Shown piece by piece: positions 1-7,346 of a DNA stretch of 64,000 nt. This DNA comes from JANLQX01 sp031418775. GTDB taxonomy: Bacteria > Actinomycetota > Acidimicrobiia > Acidimicrobiales > JANYDT01. The notes under the pieces are model-generated. The model searched no databases. It saw nothing but the letters and a program-made list of their open reading frames with translations, and was not told the origin of the DNA. How positions within the stretch are numbered: position 1 is the first letter of the stretch; every line of letters begins with the position of its first letter. The position numbers and the translations under genes are program-made. The stretch spans positions 6,060-70,059 of the forward strand of contig JANOJN010000308.1 of the NCBI GenBank assembly GCA_031418775.1, in the 5' to 3' direction.

Positions 1-470
1 ACGCCCGGGTCGCTCGACAAGACCGGCTGCCGCGGGTCCAGACGCATCGGACCATCCGAGACGGGGACGCCGTGGTCGAACACGATCCCGTCGTGGCATG
101 TCCTTCCCGCCGCCGGGAACGCCGGGACGACAATGACCGCCGCGCCGCTTCTCCGCTGGGATGCGACGATCTCGCTGGCCCAGTTACCGCGCAACGTCGA
201 GTCGATCTTGTGGGCCACGCGCACGCCGCCATCGATCGCTTCGACGACGCGGCGAGCGATATCGACCCGGGCGGCGGCCTCCGACCGGTCGAGATGGCGC
301 GACTCGAGATCGAGCACGATCACCGGATCGCGGAGTCGCGACACTGTCTCGATGCTCTGCCACGCCACGACGGGAACGCTCCCGCACCCGAGTTCGGCGC
401 AGCTGCCGGCGGTCTCGTTCGCGCCTGTCCGGTCGTCGGCGAGGACGACAAGTCTCGGCGCGGTGGTCAC
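1..470 (-). CDS. Four-carbon acid sugar kinase family protein (N-terminal part, runs off the window)
   Basis: The left edge carries about 156 codons of a leftward gene starting at the GTG at 470-468; the rest lies outside the window. Near the N-terminus I read LADDRTGANETAG, the ADDxTGA signature of the DUF1537/four-carbon acid sugar kinase family. HKIDSTLRGN and VPAFPAAGRTCHDG follow, both conserved blocks of the same N-terminal domain. Characterised members (OtnK, DtnK, DenK) phosphorylate 3-oxo-tetronate, D-threonate or D-erythronate with ATP. The substrate cannot be assigned from this part, and the C-terminal nucleotide-binding domain is not visible. The reading frame stays open for a few codons upstream, so the start could be slightly earlier. 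Confidence 0.8.
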   Translation of the reverse strand, partial: MTTAPRLVVLADDRTGANETAGSCAELGCGSVPVVAWQSIETVSRLRDPVIVLDLESRHLDRSEAAARVDIARRVVEAIDGGVRVAHKIDSTLRGNWASEIVASQRRSGAAVIVVPAFPAAGRTCHDGIVFDHGVPVSDGPMRLDPRQPVLSSDPG

Positions 471-488
471 ATACTGCGGTCTAGCGCA

Positions 489-506
489 CCGAAGCGGAGG
501 CTTCGG
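489..506. terminator. Small GC hairpin, possible terminator
   Basis: CCGAAGC and GCTTCGG form a perfect 7-bp stem around a GGAG loop in the 134-base gap between the two leftward genes. No T-tract follows, so a terminator role after the 605-964 gene is only possible. The rest of the gap (471-604) shows nothing recognisable. Confidence 0.35.
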
Positions 507-604
507 CGACTTCGATCCTTCGGACCACGAACCAGCATTCCCCGCAGGGCCGGCGGGTTTGCCGGACCGTCACCGCGATGCGTGACTCGCACCGCAGAGA
601 CGAA

Positions 605-964
605 TCAGGCCGCGAGGGTGCGGAGTTCGGGATCGATGAGGTGGATGAGCTCCTCGATCTTTGAAGCGGAGTGGTTGATCGCCGTCTCGGCATCGCTCAC
701 GCCGATCAGGTTCTTGGCAGCGCGTACGACACGGCGCTCGAGGATGCGTCGCCCGCTCATCCCGAATCCGATCGTGGGAAGCGCAGTGGCGAAGCCGCCG
801 ACCTCGTAGGCAAGGAGCGCACCGTGCAAGGTGATGAGGTCGGCTCGGATCGCCATCGGCGATTCGTCGGTCAGGAGTTCGAGTTCGGTCACGATCGTCT
901 CGAGGGCGCGGGCGGCCTCGAGGGTTCCGACCGGCGTGTCAACGGTGGACAGTATTTTCTGCAT
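605..964 (-). CDS. Hypothetical protein, 119 aa
   Basis: I do not recognise this protein. It is predicted from sequence to be mostly alpha-helical, begins MQKILSTVDTPVG, and alternates acidic and hydrophobic heptad-like stretches (ETIVTELELLTDES, SASKIEELIHLIDPE). There is no signal peptide or clear membrane segment, although a Gly/Ala-rich stretch (GALLAYEVGGFATALPTIGFGMSG) lies mid-protein. It starts with ATG at 964 and is divergent from the purine operon, separated by 224 bases. It could share a control region with purL, but nothing in the sequence shows this. Confidence 0.6.
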   Translation of the reverse strand: MQKILSTVDTPVGTLEAARALETIVTELELLTDESPMAIRADLITLHGALLAYEVGGFATALPTIGFGMSGRRILERRVVRAAKNLIGVSDAETAINHSASKIEELIHLIDPELRTLAA

Positions 965-1176
965 GGAGCCATGGTGACGGCGGGTTATGAACGTCAGATG
1001 ACGAGAAAGCTCTTCGGACCGATGTCACGCGAGCCAAGCGTCACTCTGCCAGGTGGGCGGACGTGGCATCCGTCACCGTCCGGTCACCGCATGTGCGATT
1101 TCGGTCGCGATCCCACCTGGTGTGGTCTCCGTCGAGAAATGCTCGTGGTGAAAGGAATGTCAACGAGGCACCCACC

Positions 1177-1182
1177 TAGGGT
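1177..1182 (+). promoter_or_regulatory. -10-like element of purL, leaderless
   Basis: TAGGGT ends 6 bases before the GTG at 1189, placing the expected transcription start on the start codon itself. No good -35 hexamer is visible 16-18 bases upstream. There is no Shine-Dalgarno sequence just before the GTG, which fits a leaderless transcript. I see no other recognisable site in 965-1176. Confidence 0.5.
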
Positions 1183-1188
1183 GTCGCG

Positions 1189-4077
1189 GTGGCGTCTACC
1201 GGAGAGCAGTGGAGGCTTGAGATCGACAGTCTCGACTCCGGTGCACAGGCCCGCCGGCTGGCCGATCAGGCTCGCATGCTGCTCGGACCGGTGGCCGAAA
1301 GCGTTCGCTCGATCGGGGCCACATCGCTGTACTTCGTCGCCGAGCCGCTCGACGCGGCCGGGCGGAAGCTAATCGGCGATGCCGTCGTCGATCCTGCGAC
1401 CCAGCATGGCACGTGGGCGTACGTCGGCGAACGCGCAATTGCGGCGGGGCGCGATGCCCGGCCGTTCGTGGAGGTCGCCCTCCGTCCGGGTGTCACCGAT
1501 CCGGTCGGTGACGCGTTCTCGCATGCGGCAGCGGTGCTCGGCGTCCGCGGGATGACGGCAAGGTCGGGGACCCGCTACCGCTTCGACGCCGATGTCGACC
1601 GTCACGTTGTGGAGCTCGTTGCCGGAGCTCTGCTCCACAACGACATCGTCGACGAGGTCTCGTTCGACTCGCCGATCCTTGCCCGGTTCATCGGTCCGTC
1701 GAGCAACGACGTGGTGGAGATCGTGCCGGTCCGCGCCCTGTCCGACGACGAGTTGGCTGCGCTGTCGCGCGAACGTGGTCTGGCGCTCGATCCTGCCGAG
1801 CTCGAGGCTGTCCGTGACTTCTTCGTCACGATCGGCCGGGATCCCACCGACGCCGAGATCGAGACGATCGCGCAGACCTGGAGCGAGCACTGCTCGCACA
1901 AGACCTTTCGCGCCCGCATCACCTGGGACGATGGAACGGAGGTCGAGCCGTTGCTCGGGCAATTGCGTCGCTCGACCGATGAGATCGCCGCGCCGTGGGT
2001 CCGATCGGCCTTCGTCGACAATGCCGGGATCATCGCGTTCGACTCGTCCTACGACATTGCCGTCAAGGTCGAGACGCACAATCACCCTTCCGCGGTGGAA
2101 CCGTTCGGTGGTGCGAACACCGGCGTTGGGGGAGTCATCCGTGACGTTCTCGGCGTCGCCGCCGACCCCATCGCCGTGACCGACATCCTCTGCTTCGGTC
2201 CGATGGACACACCGATCGATTCCCTGCCGGCCGGCGTGCTTCATCCGCAACGCATTCGCGACGGGGTGGTCGCGGGAATTGCCGACTACGGCAACAAGAT
2301 GGGAATACCCACGGTCGCCGGTGCGGTCGTCCACCAGGAAGGCTTCACGTCGAACCCGCTCGTGTTTGCCGGATGTATCGGTCTCCGGCCGGCGGACCTC
2401 GTCCTCGCCGGCCAGGAACCGGGTGATCGCATCGTCGTGCTCGGCGGAGCGACCGGGCGCGACGGCATCCGGGGCGCCACCTTCTCCTCCGCGACGATGG
2501 ACGCCACCACGGGCGATGTCGCCGGCGCCAGCGTGCAGATCGGCGATCCGATCACTGAGAAGCTTGTCGCCGATGCGCTGGTCGAGGCCCGCGACCTCGG
2601 GCTGTTCACGGCCATCACCGATTGCGGCGCCGGCGGTTTCTCGTCGGCCATCGGGGAACTCGCGGCGATCCTCGGGGCCGACGTGGAGTTGGGGGCGGCA
2701 CCCCGGAAGTACCCGGGGCTCGCGCCGTGGGAGGTGTGGCTCTCCGAAGCCCAAGAGCGCATGGTGCTCGCCGTGCGTCCGGGCAATGTCGATGCCCTTT
2801 CGACGATTTGCCGGGAACACGGCGTGTCGATGGCCGATCTCGGTTCCTTCCGTGACGACGGGCAACTCGATGTTCGATGTGGTGGCCGAGTGATCGTCGA
2901 TCTGCCGGGCGAGTTCCTGCACCAGGGTCGTCCGACCCGGGAGCTCCGAGCGAAGCGTCCCCAACCGCCGACATCCCATGATCACCGCGACCCATCGCCG
3001 ATCCTCGACAACGCGAGCCGGCTGATGCTCTCCGTGCTGTCGCATCCGGACGTCCGGTCCAACGAGGACATCGTTCGCGGTTTCGACCACGAAATCCTCG
3101 GTGCGACCGTCGGCCGGCCCTACCTGGGAGCCGAAGACGACGGGCCCGCCGATGCGGCCGTGATCGCTCCGCTCCAAGCGGTCTCCGGACGCGGGCTGGC
3201 CATCGGCATCGGTATGAACTGCCGTACCGGTGTCATCGATGCCCGGCGGATGGCCGAAGCCGCGGTCGACGAAGCGGTGCGCAACGTTGTCGCCGTCGGG
3301 GCTGATCCGGCGCAGATCTCGCTTCTCGACAACTTCTCGTGGGGCGATCCCCGTCGACCGGAGATGCTCGGCCGCCTCGTCGACGCGGTCGCCGGGTGCT
3401 GTCACTCGGCGAACGCCTTCGGAGCGCCGTTCGTCTCCGGAAAGGACTCACTCAACAACGAATACGTTGCCGTCGACGGCAGCAGGCACTCGATTCCCCC
3501 GACGCTCGTGATCACTGCGATCGGTATCCTCCCCGATGCCGACCGGATCGTCACGAGCGATGCAAAAGGCCCGGAGAACGTGCTGGTGCTCGTCGGCGCC
3601 ACCCGGGCGGAGTTGCGCGGGAGTGTGCTCGATGCCGTGCTCGGCATCGATGGCGGCGGCGAGGTCCCGGGTGGTGACGCCGGCTCGCCTGCCCGGATGC
3701 AGACGATCCACACGGCGATCGTCGACGGTCTGGTGCAGTCGGCGCACGATGTGGGCGATGGCGGTCTCGTCGTGGCGGTGGCCGAAATGGCGATGGGAGG
3801 CCGCCTCGGGGTTTGCGTGACGCTCGGAACGGATCTGCTGCCCCGGGGAAGCGCCGTCGATGCCCTGTTCAGCGAATCCAGCGGCCGCATGCTGCTCGAG
3901 GTTGTACCCGAACATGCCGAGGAGTTGTGCGCGAGGACCGGCGGAGTGGTCATCGGGTACTTCACCGAGGAGACGAGGATCGTGTGGACCGTCGATGATC
4001 GCGCCGTGATCGACGTCACGCTCGACGAGTCCCTCCATGCGTGGCGTGGCCATGTCGCCGAACGGGATGCGCCATGA
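1189..4077 (+). CDS. purL: Phosphoribosylformylglycinamidine synthase, fused PurS-PurL type (PurSL)
   Basis: ATP-dependent conversion of FGAR to FGAM, the fourth step of purine synthesis, using ammonia delivered by the PurQ subunit encoded next. The protein is 962 aa, longer than plain small PurL (about 720-760) and shorter than the single-chain PurL that carries its own glutaminase (about 1300). Residues around 90-160 (FVEVALRPGVTDP onward) look like PurS, so the PurS subunit seems fused to the N-terminus, preceded by about 90 further residues. The AIR synthase-like core begins near 230 with WSEHCSHK, followed by VETHNHPSAVEPFGG at 294-308. The separate purQ gene agrees with a PurSL/PurQ complex. 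The start is the GTG at 1189, just after a TAGGGT element. First gene of the operon. Confidence 0.95.
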   Translation: MASTGEQWRLEIDSLDSGAQARRLADQARMLLGPVAESVRSIGATSLYFVAEPLDAAGRKLIGDAVVDPATQHGTWAYVGERAIAAGRDARPFVEVALRPGVTDPVGDAFSHAAAVLGVRGMTARSGTRYRFDADVDRHVVELVAGALLHNDIVDEVSFDSPILARFIGPSSNDVVEIVPVRALSDDELAALSRERGLALDPAELEAVRDFFVTIGRDPTDAEIETIAQTWSEHCSHKTFRARITWDDGTEVEPLLGQLRRSTDEIAAPWVRSAFVDNAGIIAFDSSYDIAVKVETHNHPSAVEPFGGANTGVGGVIRDVLGVAADPIAVTDILCFGPMDTPIDSLPAGVLHPQRIRDGVVAGIADYGNKMGIPTVAGAVVHQEGFTSNPLVFAGCIGLRPADLVLAGQEPGDRIVVLGGATGRDGIRGATFSSATMDATTGDVAGASVQIGDPITEKLVADALVEARDLGLFTAITDCGAGGFSSAIGELAAILGADVELGAAPRKYPGLAPWEVWLSEAQERMVLAVRPGNVDALSTICREHGVSMADLGSFRDDGQLDVRCGGRVIVDLPGEFLHQGRPTRELRAKRPQPPTSHDHRDPSPILDNASRLMLSVLSHPDVRSNEDIVRGFDHEILGATVGRPYLGAEDDGPADAAVIAPLQAVSGRGLAIGIGMNCRTGVIDARRMAEAAVDEAVRNVVAVGADPAQISLLDNFSWGDPRRPEMLGRLVDAVAGCCHSANAFGAPFVSGKDSLNNEYVAVDGSRHSIPPTLVITAIGILPDADRIVTSDAKGPENVLVLVGATRAELRGSVLDAVLGIDGGGEVPGGDAGSPARMQTIHTAIVDGLVQSAHDVGDGGLVVAVAEMAMGGRLGVCVTLGTDLLPRGSAVDALFSESSGRMLLEVVPEHAEELCARTGGVVIGYFTEETRIVWTVDDRAVIDVTLDESLHAWRGHVAERDAP

Positions 4078-4787
4078 CCCGGCCTCGAGCGCTCGTCGTT
4101 TCCGCGCCGGGAACGAACCGTGACAACGACGTGGCCTACGCACTGTCGCTCGCCGGTGCCGAACCGGTGCGGACACCGCTGCACGTGCTCGTACGGCGTC
4201 CCCAGCGGCTTCTCGACGCGCAGATGGTCGTGTTCGCCGGTGGTTTCTCCTATGCCGATTCTCTCGGTGCCGGCGCTCTGGCCGGGCTCGAAATCGAGCG
4301 TTCGCTTTCCGACGAGTTGCGGGCGTTCGTGGCGTCGGGCCGTCCCGTGCTCGGAATCTGCAACGGATTCCAGATCCTTGTCCGGGCCGGCTTGCTTCCG
4401 GGTTCGCTCGTGCCCAACAGCGATGGCCGATTCGTATGCCGGTGGGTCACGCTAGAACCTGTGGCCGAGACGCACTGTGTGTGGACGAGGGGCATCGAGG
4501 ACCCGATCGATTGCCCCGTTGCCCACGGCGAGGGCCGTTACATCGCCAGCGCCGATGTCATAGGTGCACATGCCGTTCTTCGCTATGCCGACGGCACCAA
4601 CCCGAACGGCTCGATCCTGGACACCGCCGGCGTCACCGACGCGACAGGAATGGTGCTCGGCCTGATGCCTCATCCGGAGAACCATGTGATTGACCGACAG
4701 CACCCGCGCTGGCACCGGGGCGAGCACCGCAATCTCGCGCGCCAGTTGTTCGATTCCGGCGTGGCACACCTGAAGGCTGCTGGATGA
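4074..4787 (+). CDS. purQ: Phosphoribosylformylglycinamidine synthase glutaminase subunit PurQ
   Basis: Class I glutamine amidotransferase that hydrolyses glutamine and channels ammonia to PurSL. The protein is 237 aa, normal for PurQ. The nucleophile elbow GICNGFQIL carries the catalytic Cys, and the C-terminal MPHPEN supplies the His/Glu of the triad. The ATG at 4074 overlaps the purL stop in ATGA, indicating translational coupling and equal supply of the subunits. In-frame codons upstream extend into purL, but the overlapping ATG is the natural start because MTRPRALVVSAPG is where the family begins. Confidence 0.96.
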   Translation: MTRPRALVVSAPGTNRDNDVAYALSLAGAEPVRTPLHVLVRRPQRLLDAQMVVFAGGFSYADSLGAGALAGLEIERSLSDELRAFVASGRPVLGICNGFQILVRAGLLPGSLVPNSDGRFVCRWVTLEPVAETHCVWTRGIEDPIDCPVAHGEGRYIASADVIGAHAVLRYADGTNPNGSILDTAGVTDATGMVLGLMPHPENHVIDRQHPRWHRGEHRNLARQLFDSGVAHLKAAG

Positions 4788-5776
4788 AGGCGACGACCGG
4801 CGGGGATCAGGTGGATCTCGACCTCGCGCTGATCGACCTGCTCGACGACATCGAACTTCCGCTCTCCGGACGACGTGAGGGGAAAGTCAGGATCGGGTGG
4901 GATCTACCGGCCGACCGACTGCTCTTTGTCACGACCGATCGTCTGTCCGCCTTCGATCGTGTGCTGGGTTGCGTTCCCGGGAAGGGCCAGGTCCTCAACC
5001 GGTTGGCGTGGTGGTGGTTCGACGAGCTCGGCGACATCGTCTCGAACCACGCGCTTGCGATGCCCGACCCGAACGTGCTCGTCGCCCGGCGAGCGTCCCC
5101 GCTCCCGGTCGAAGTGATCGTGCGCGGGGCGATCACCGGGGTCACGACCACCTCGTTGTGGATGCGATACCGCGACGGTCAACGGAGCATCGACGGCCAT
5201 CAGCTTCCGGACGGCCTCAGCAAGAACGATCTGCTCACCGAACCCATCATCACGCCGACGACGAAAGCCGCGGCGGGGGGTCATGACGAGCCGCTGAGTG
5301 CGACTGCTGTCGTCGAGCGCGGACTGGTCGAAGAGACCCTGTGGTCAGACGTTTGCGATGCGGCCCTGGCGCTTTTCGCCCGGGGAACCGAGGTGGCGCG
5401 AGCGGCCGGCCTCGTCCTGGCCGACACGAAGTACGAGTTCGGCATCGACGCCGACGGACAGCTACTGCTGATCGACGAGGTCCACACCCCGGACTCGTCG
5501 CGGTTCTGGAACTCCGCGACCCATGAGGAGCGGCTCAGCGCCGGTGAGGAGCCGGAGAGCTTCGACAAGGAGCTCATTCGACGTGCGTACGCTGACCGCG
5601 GGTATCGCGGCGATGGCACTCCTCCGGTGCTCCCGTCGGAGGTGTGGGACGACCTCGCGCTCGCGTATCGCACGGTGTTCGAGCGCATCACTGGGGAGCC
5701 TGTGGTTCTCGCGCAAGAGTCGATCGCCGGCCGAATAGTTCGTGCGCTTACTTCTACAGGATTGATCGGGACGTAG
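4784..5776 (+). CDS. purC: SAICAR synthase (phosphoribosylaminoimidazole-succinocarboxamide synthase)
   Basis: Joins CAIR and aspartate with ATP to make SAICAR, the last product whose synthesis is fully encoded in this operon. It is 330 aa, the longer form of PurC, with KVRIGWDLP and TTDRLSAFDRVL near the N-terminus, PVEVIVRGAITG, and LADTKYEFG plus LIDEVHTPDSSRFW in the C-terminal half, all conserved in the family. The ATG at 4784 overlaps the purQ stop (ATGA). The stop codon TAG at 5774-5776 is made of a TA dinucleotide and the first base of the palindromic element that follows. Confidence 0.96.
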   Translation: MKATTGGDQVDLDLALIDLLDDIELPLSGRREGKVRIGWDLPADRLLFVTTDRLSAFDRVLGCVPGKGQVLNRLAWWWFDELGDIVSNHALAMPDPNVLVARRASPLPVEVIVRGAITGVTTTSLWMRYRDGQRSIDGHQLPDGLSKNDLLTEPIITPTTKAAAGGHDEPLSATAVVERGLVEETLWSDVCDAALALFARGTEVARAAGLVLADTKYEFGIDADGQLLLIDEVHTPDSSRFWNSATHEERLSAGEEPESFDKELIRRAYADRGYRGDGTPPVLPSEVWDDLALAYRTVFERITGEPVVLAQESIAGRIVRALTSTGLIGT

Positions 5777-5936
5777 TGTCCCGAATCACAAGTCCGCTGC
5801 CGAATTCTCGGCCAGATTCCGCCGTGGCGGCGTCCTCGTCGTTGCGGTTGGACAAGGCAGGCGCTGCCTCCTGCGTCCTTGCCACGACGAAATCTGACTC
5901 GCGAATTCCGCGAGCAACTCATAGTTCGGGACACTA
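5774..5936. mobile_element. MITE-like palindromic element with TA target duplication, between purC and purF
   Basis: GTGTCCCGAA at 5776-5785 is matched exactly by its reverse complement TTCGGGACAC at 5925-5934. Beyond these ends the two arms (5776-5828 and 5881-5934) can be aligned as inverted repeats with about 70% identity by hand. The 159-bp element is flanked on both sides by TA (5774-5775 and 5935-5936), the target duplication expected of IS630/Tc1-mariner transposases. An internal smaller palindrome (GGCAG/CTGCC) sits near 5857. It has no coding capacity, so it would need a transposase from elsewhere. Removing it with one TA gives a purC TAG stop followed 5 bases later by the purF ATG, so it split a once compact junction. 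Family assignment is inference. Confidence 0.75.
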
Positions 5937-5942
5937 GCGGCG

Positions 5943-7346
5943 ATGTGCGGAATCCTTGGAGTGACCCTCCCGTCGTCAGCCGAAGACCATGAGGCCGCCC
6001 GGCTCTCGTTCTTCGGCCTCTTCGCCCTCCAACACCGTGGCCAGGAAGGGGCTGGTCTGGCGACCGCCGATGGCACGGGCGCCCGCATCCACAAGGACAC
6101 CGGACTGGTGACCCAACTCCTCACCGAGGAGCGGCTGCGTCAGCTTCCCGGACATCATGCGATCGCCCACACGAGGTACTCCACGACCGGATCGTCCGTC
6201 GTGCGCAACGCGCAACCCTTCCTCGTGGAGACGAGGCATGGACCGCTCGGGATCGTCCACAACGGCAACCTCGTCAACGCCGCCGAGCTGCGTGACGAGC
6301 TTCTCGCCAAGGGCTTTCCGCTTGCTGCCACCTCCGACACCGAGGTGATGGTCCTGATGCTGGCAAGTGCCGGCGGAAGCTCGTGGGAGGAGCGCATCGA
6401 ACGAACCATGCCGGCTTGGAAGGGCGCATACTCGTTGGTCGTGCTGGCCTCGGATCGCATCGTCGCTGTGCGCGACCCGTGGGGGTTCCGTCCTCTCTCG
6501 ATCGGTCGTCTTCCGAACGGTGGCTGGGCGGCGGCGTCGGAAACCAGCGCCCTTGCCACGCTTGGTTGCAGCGAGGTGCGAGAGGTCGAGCCCGGCGAGA
6601 TCGTCACGCTCTCCGGCGACTCCGTCGCGGGGCGCCGCACCCTCTTCGGTTCACCGTCGCTCGCCCGCTGCACGTTCGAGCACGTCTACTTCTCCCGGCC
6701 GGACAGTGTCTGGGACGGGACCAGCGTGCATCATGTCCGTCAGCGGCTGGGTGAGTTCCTGGCCGAGGAGGCTCCGGTCGATGCCGATGTCGTCGTCCCG
6801 GTCCCCGACTCGTCGATTCCGGCGGCTATTGGGTTCTCGCAGCGTTCGGGCATCCCGTTCAACGACGGCTTCATCAAGAACCGCTACATCGGCCGGACCT
6901 TCATCGAGCCCACGCAGGCCATGCGTGAGCACGGCGTGGCCATGAAGTTCAATGTTCTTCGCGAGAACCTCGAGGGTCGCAGGGTGGTCATGATCGACGA
7001 CTCGATCGTCCGCGGCACCACTGCCGGTCCGCTGGTCCGGATGTTGCGCGAAGCCGGCGCCACCGAGGTGCACGTGCGGGTCACCTGCCCGCCCATCACC
7101 CACCCGTGCCATATGGGACTTGATATGGGTACCTACGATGAACTGATCTCGCATCGACTCGACGTCGACGCGCTCAGGTCGCACATCGGTGCCGATTCGC
7201 TGGCCTTCCTCTCGCTGTCCTCGTTGATGAAGGCCATTGGTCGAACCGACGGCTACTGCAACGCTTGCTTCACCGGCGACTATCCGATTCCGGTGCCGGT
7301 CACCTTCGGCCGCACGAAGAACAACTTCGAGGGAGTGCTGCGATGA
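5943..7346 (+). CDS. purF: Amidophosphoribosyltransferase
   Basis: Commits PRPP and glutamine to phosphoribosylamine, the first purine step. It is 467 aa. Cys2 (MCGILGV) follows the initiator Met directly, so the N-terminal nucleophile is exposed without a propeptide. The PRPP loop reads VVMIDDSIVRGTT. Four Cys in the places used by the Bacillus-type Fe-S enzyme are visible (SLARCTFEHVY, THPCHMG and YCNACF), suggesting the oxygen-sensitive iron-sulfur form. It lies only 6 bases past the palindromic element that separates it from purC, the one noncompact junction in the first half of the operon. Confidence 0.96.
   Translation: MCGILGVTLPSSAEDHEAARLSFFGLFALQHRGQEGAGLATADGTGARIHKDTGLVTQLLTEERLRQLPGHHAIAHTRYSTTGSSVVRNAQPFLVETRHGPLGIVHNGNLVNAAELRDELLAKGFPLAATSDTEVMVLMLASAGGSSWEERIERTMPAWKGAYSLVVLASDRIVAVRDPWGFRPLSIGRLPNGGWAAASETSALATLGCSEVREVEPGEIVTLSGDSVAGRRTLFGSPSLARCTFEHVYFSRPDSVWDGTSVHHVRQRLGEFLAEEAPVDADVVVPVPDSSIPAAIGFSQRSGIPFNDGFIKNRYIGRTFIEPTQAMREHGVAMKFNVLRENLEGRRVVMIDDSIVRGTTAGPLVRMLREAGATEVHVRVTCPPITHPCHMGLDMGTYDELISHRLDVDALRSHIGADSLAFLSLSSLMKAIGRTDGYCNACFTGDYPIPVPVTFGRTKNNFEGVLR

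Noticed and set aside
481..566. Possible 28-codon minus-strand ORF with a CGECWFVVRR stretch between the kinase and the hypothetical gene
   Set aside because: The only in-frame start is a GTG without a ribosome site and no family is recognisable; the hairpin at 489-506 falls inside it.
72..809. Long plus-strand reading frames opposite the first genes, and similar frames opposite purL, guaB, purDM and others
   Set aside because: They are Arg/Ser-rich, without family motifs, and lie antisense or out of frame to genes with clear homology.
5774..5936. The purC/purF spacer as a purine riboswitch or PurR site
   Set aside because: It has no purine aptamer-like pattern, and the terminal inverted repeats with flanking TA are better explained as a transposable element.
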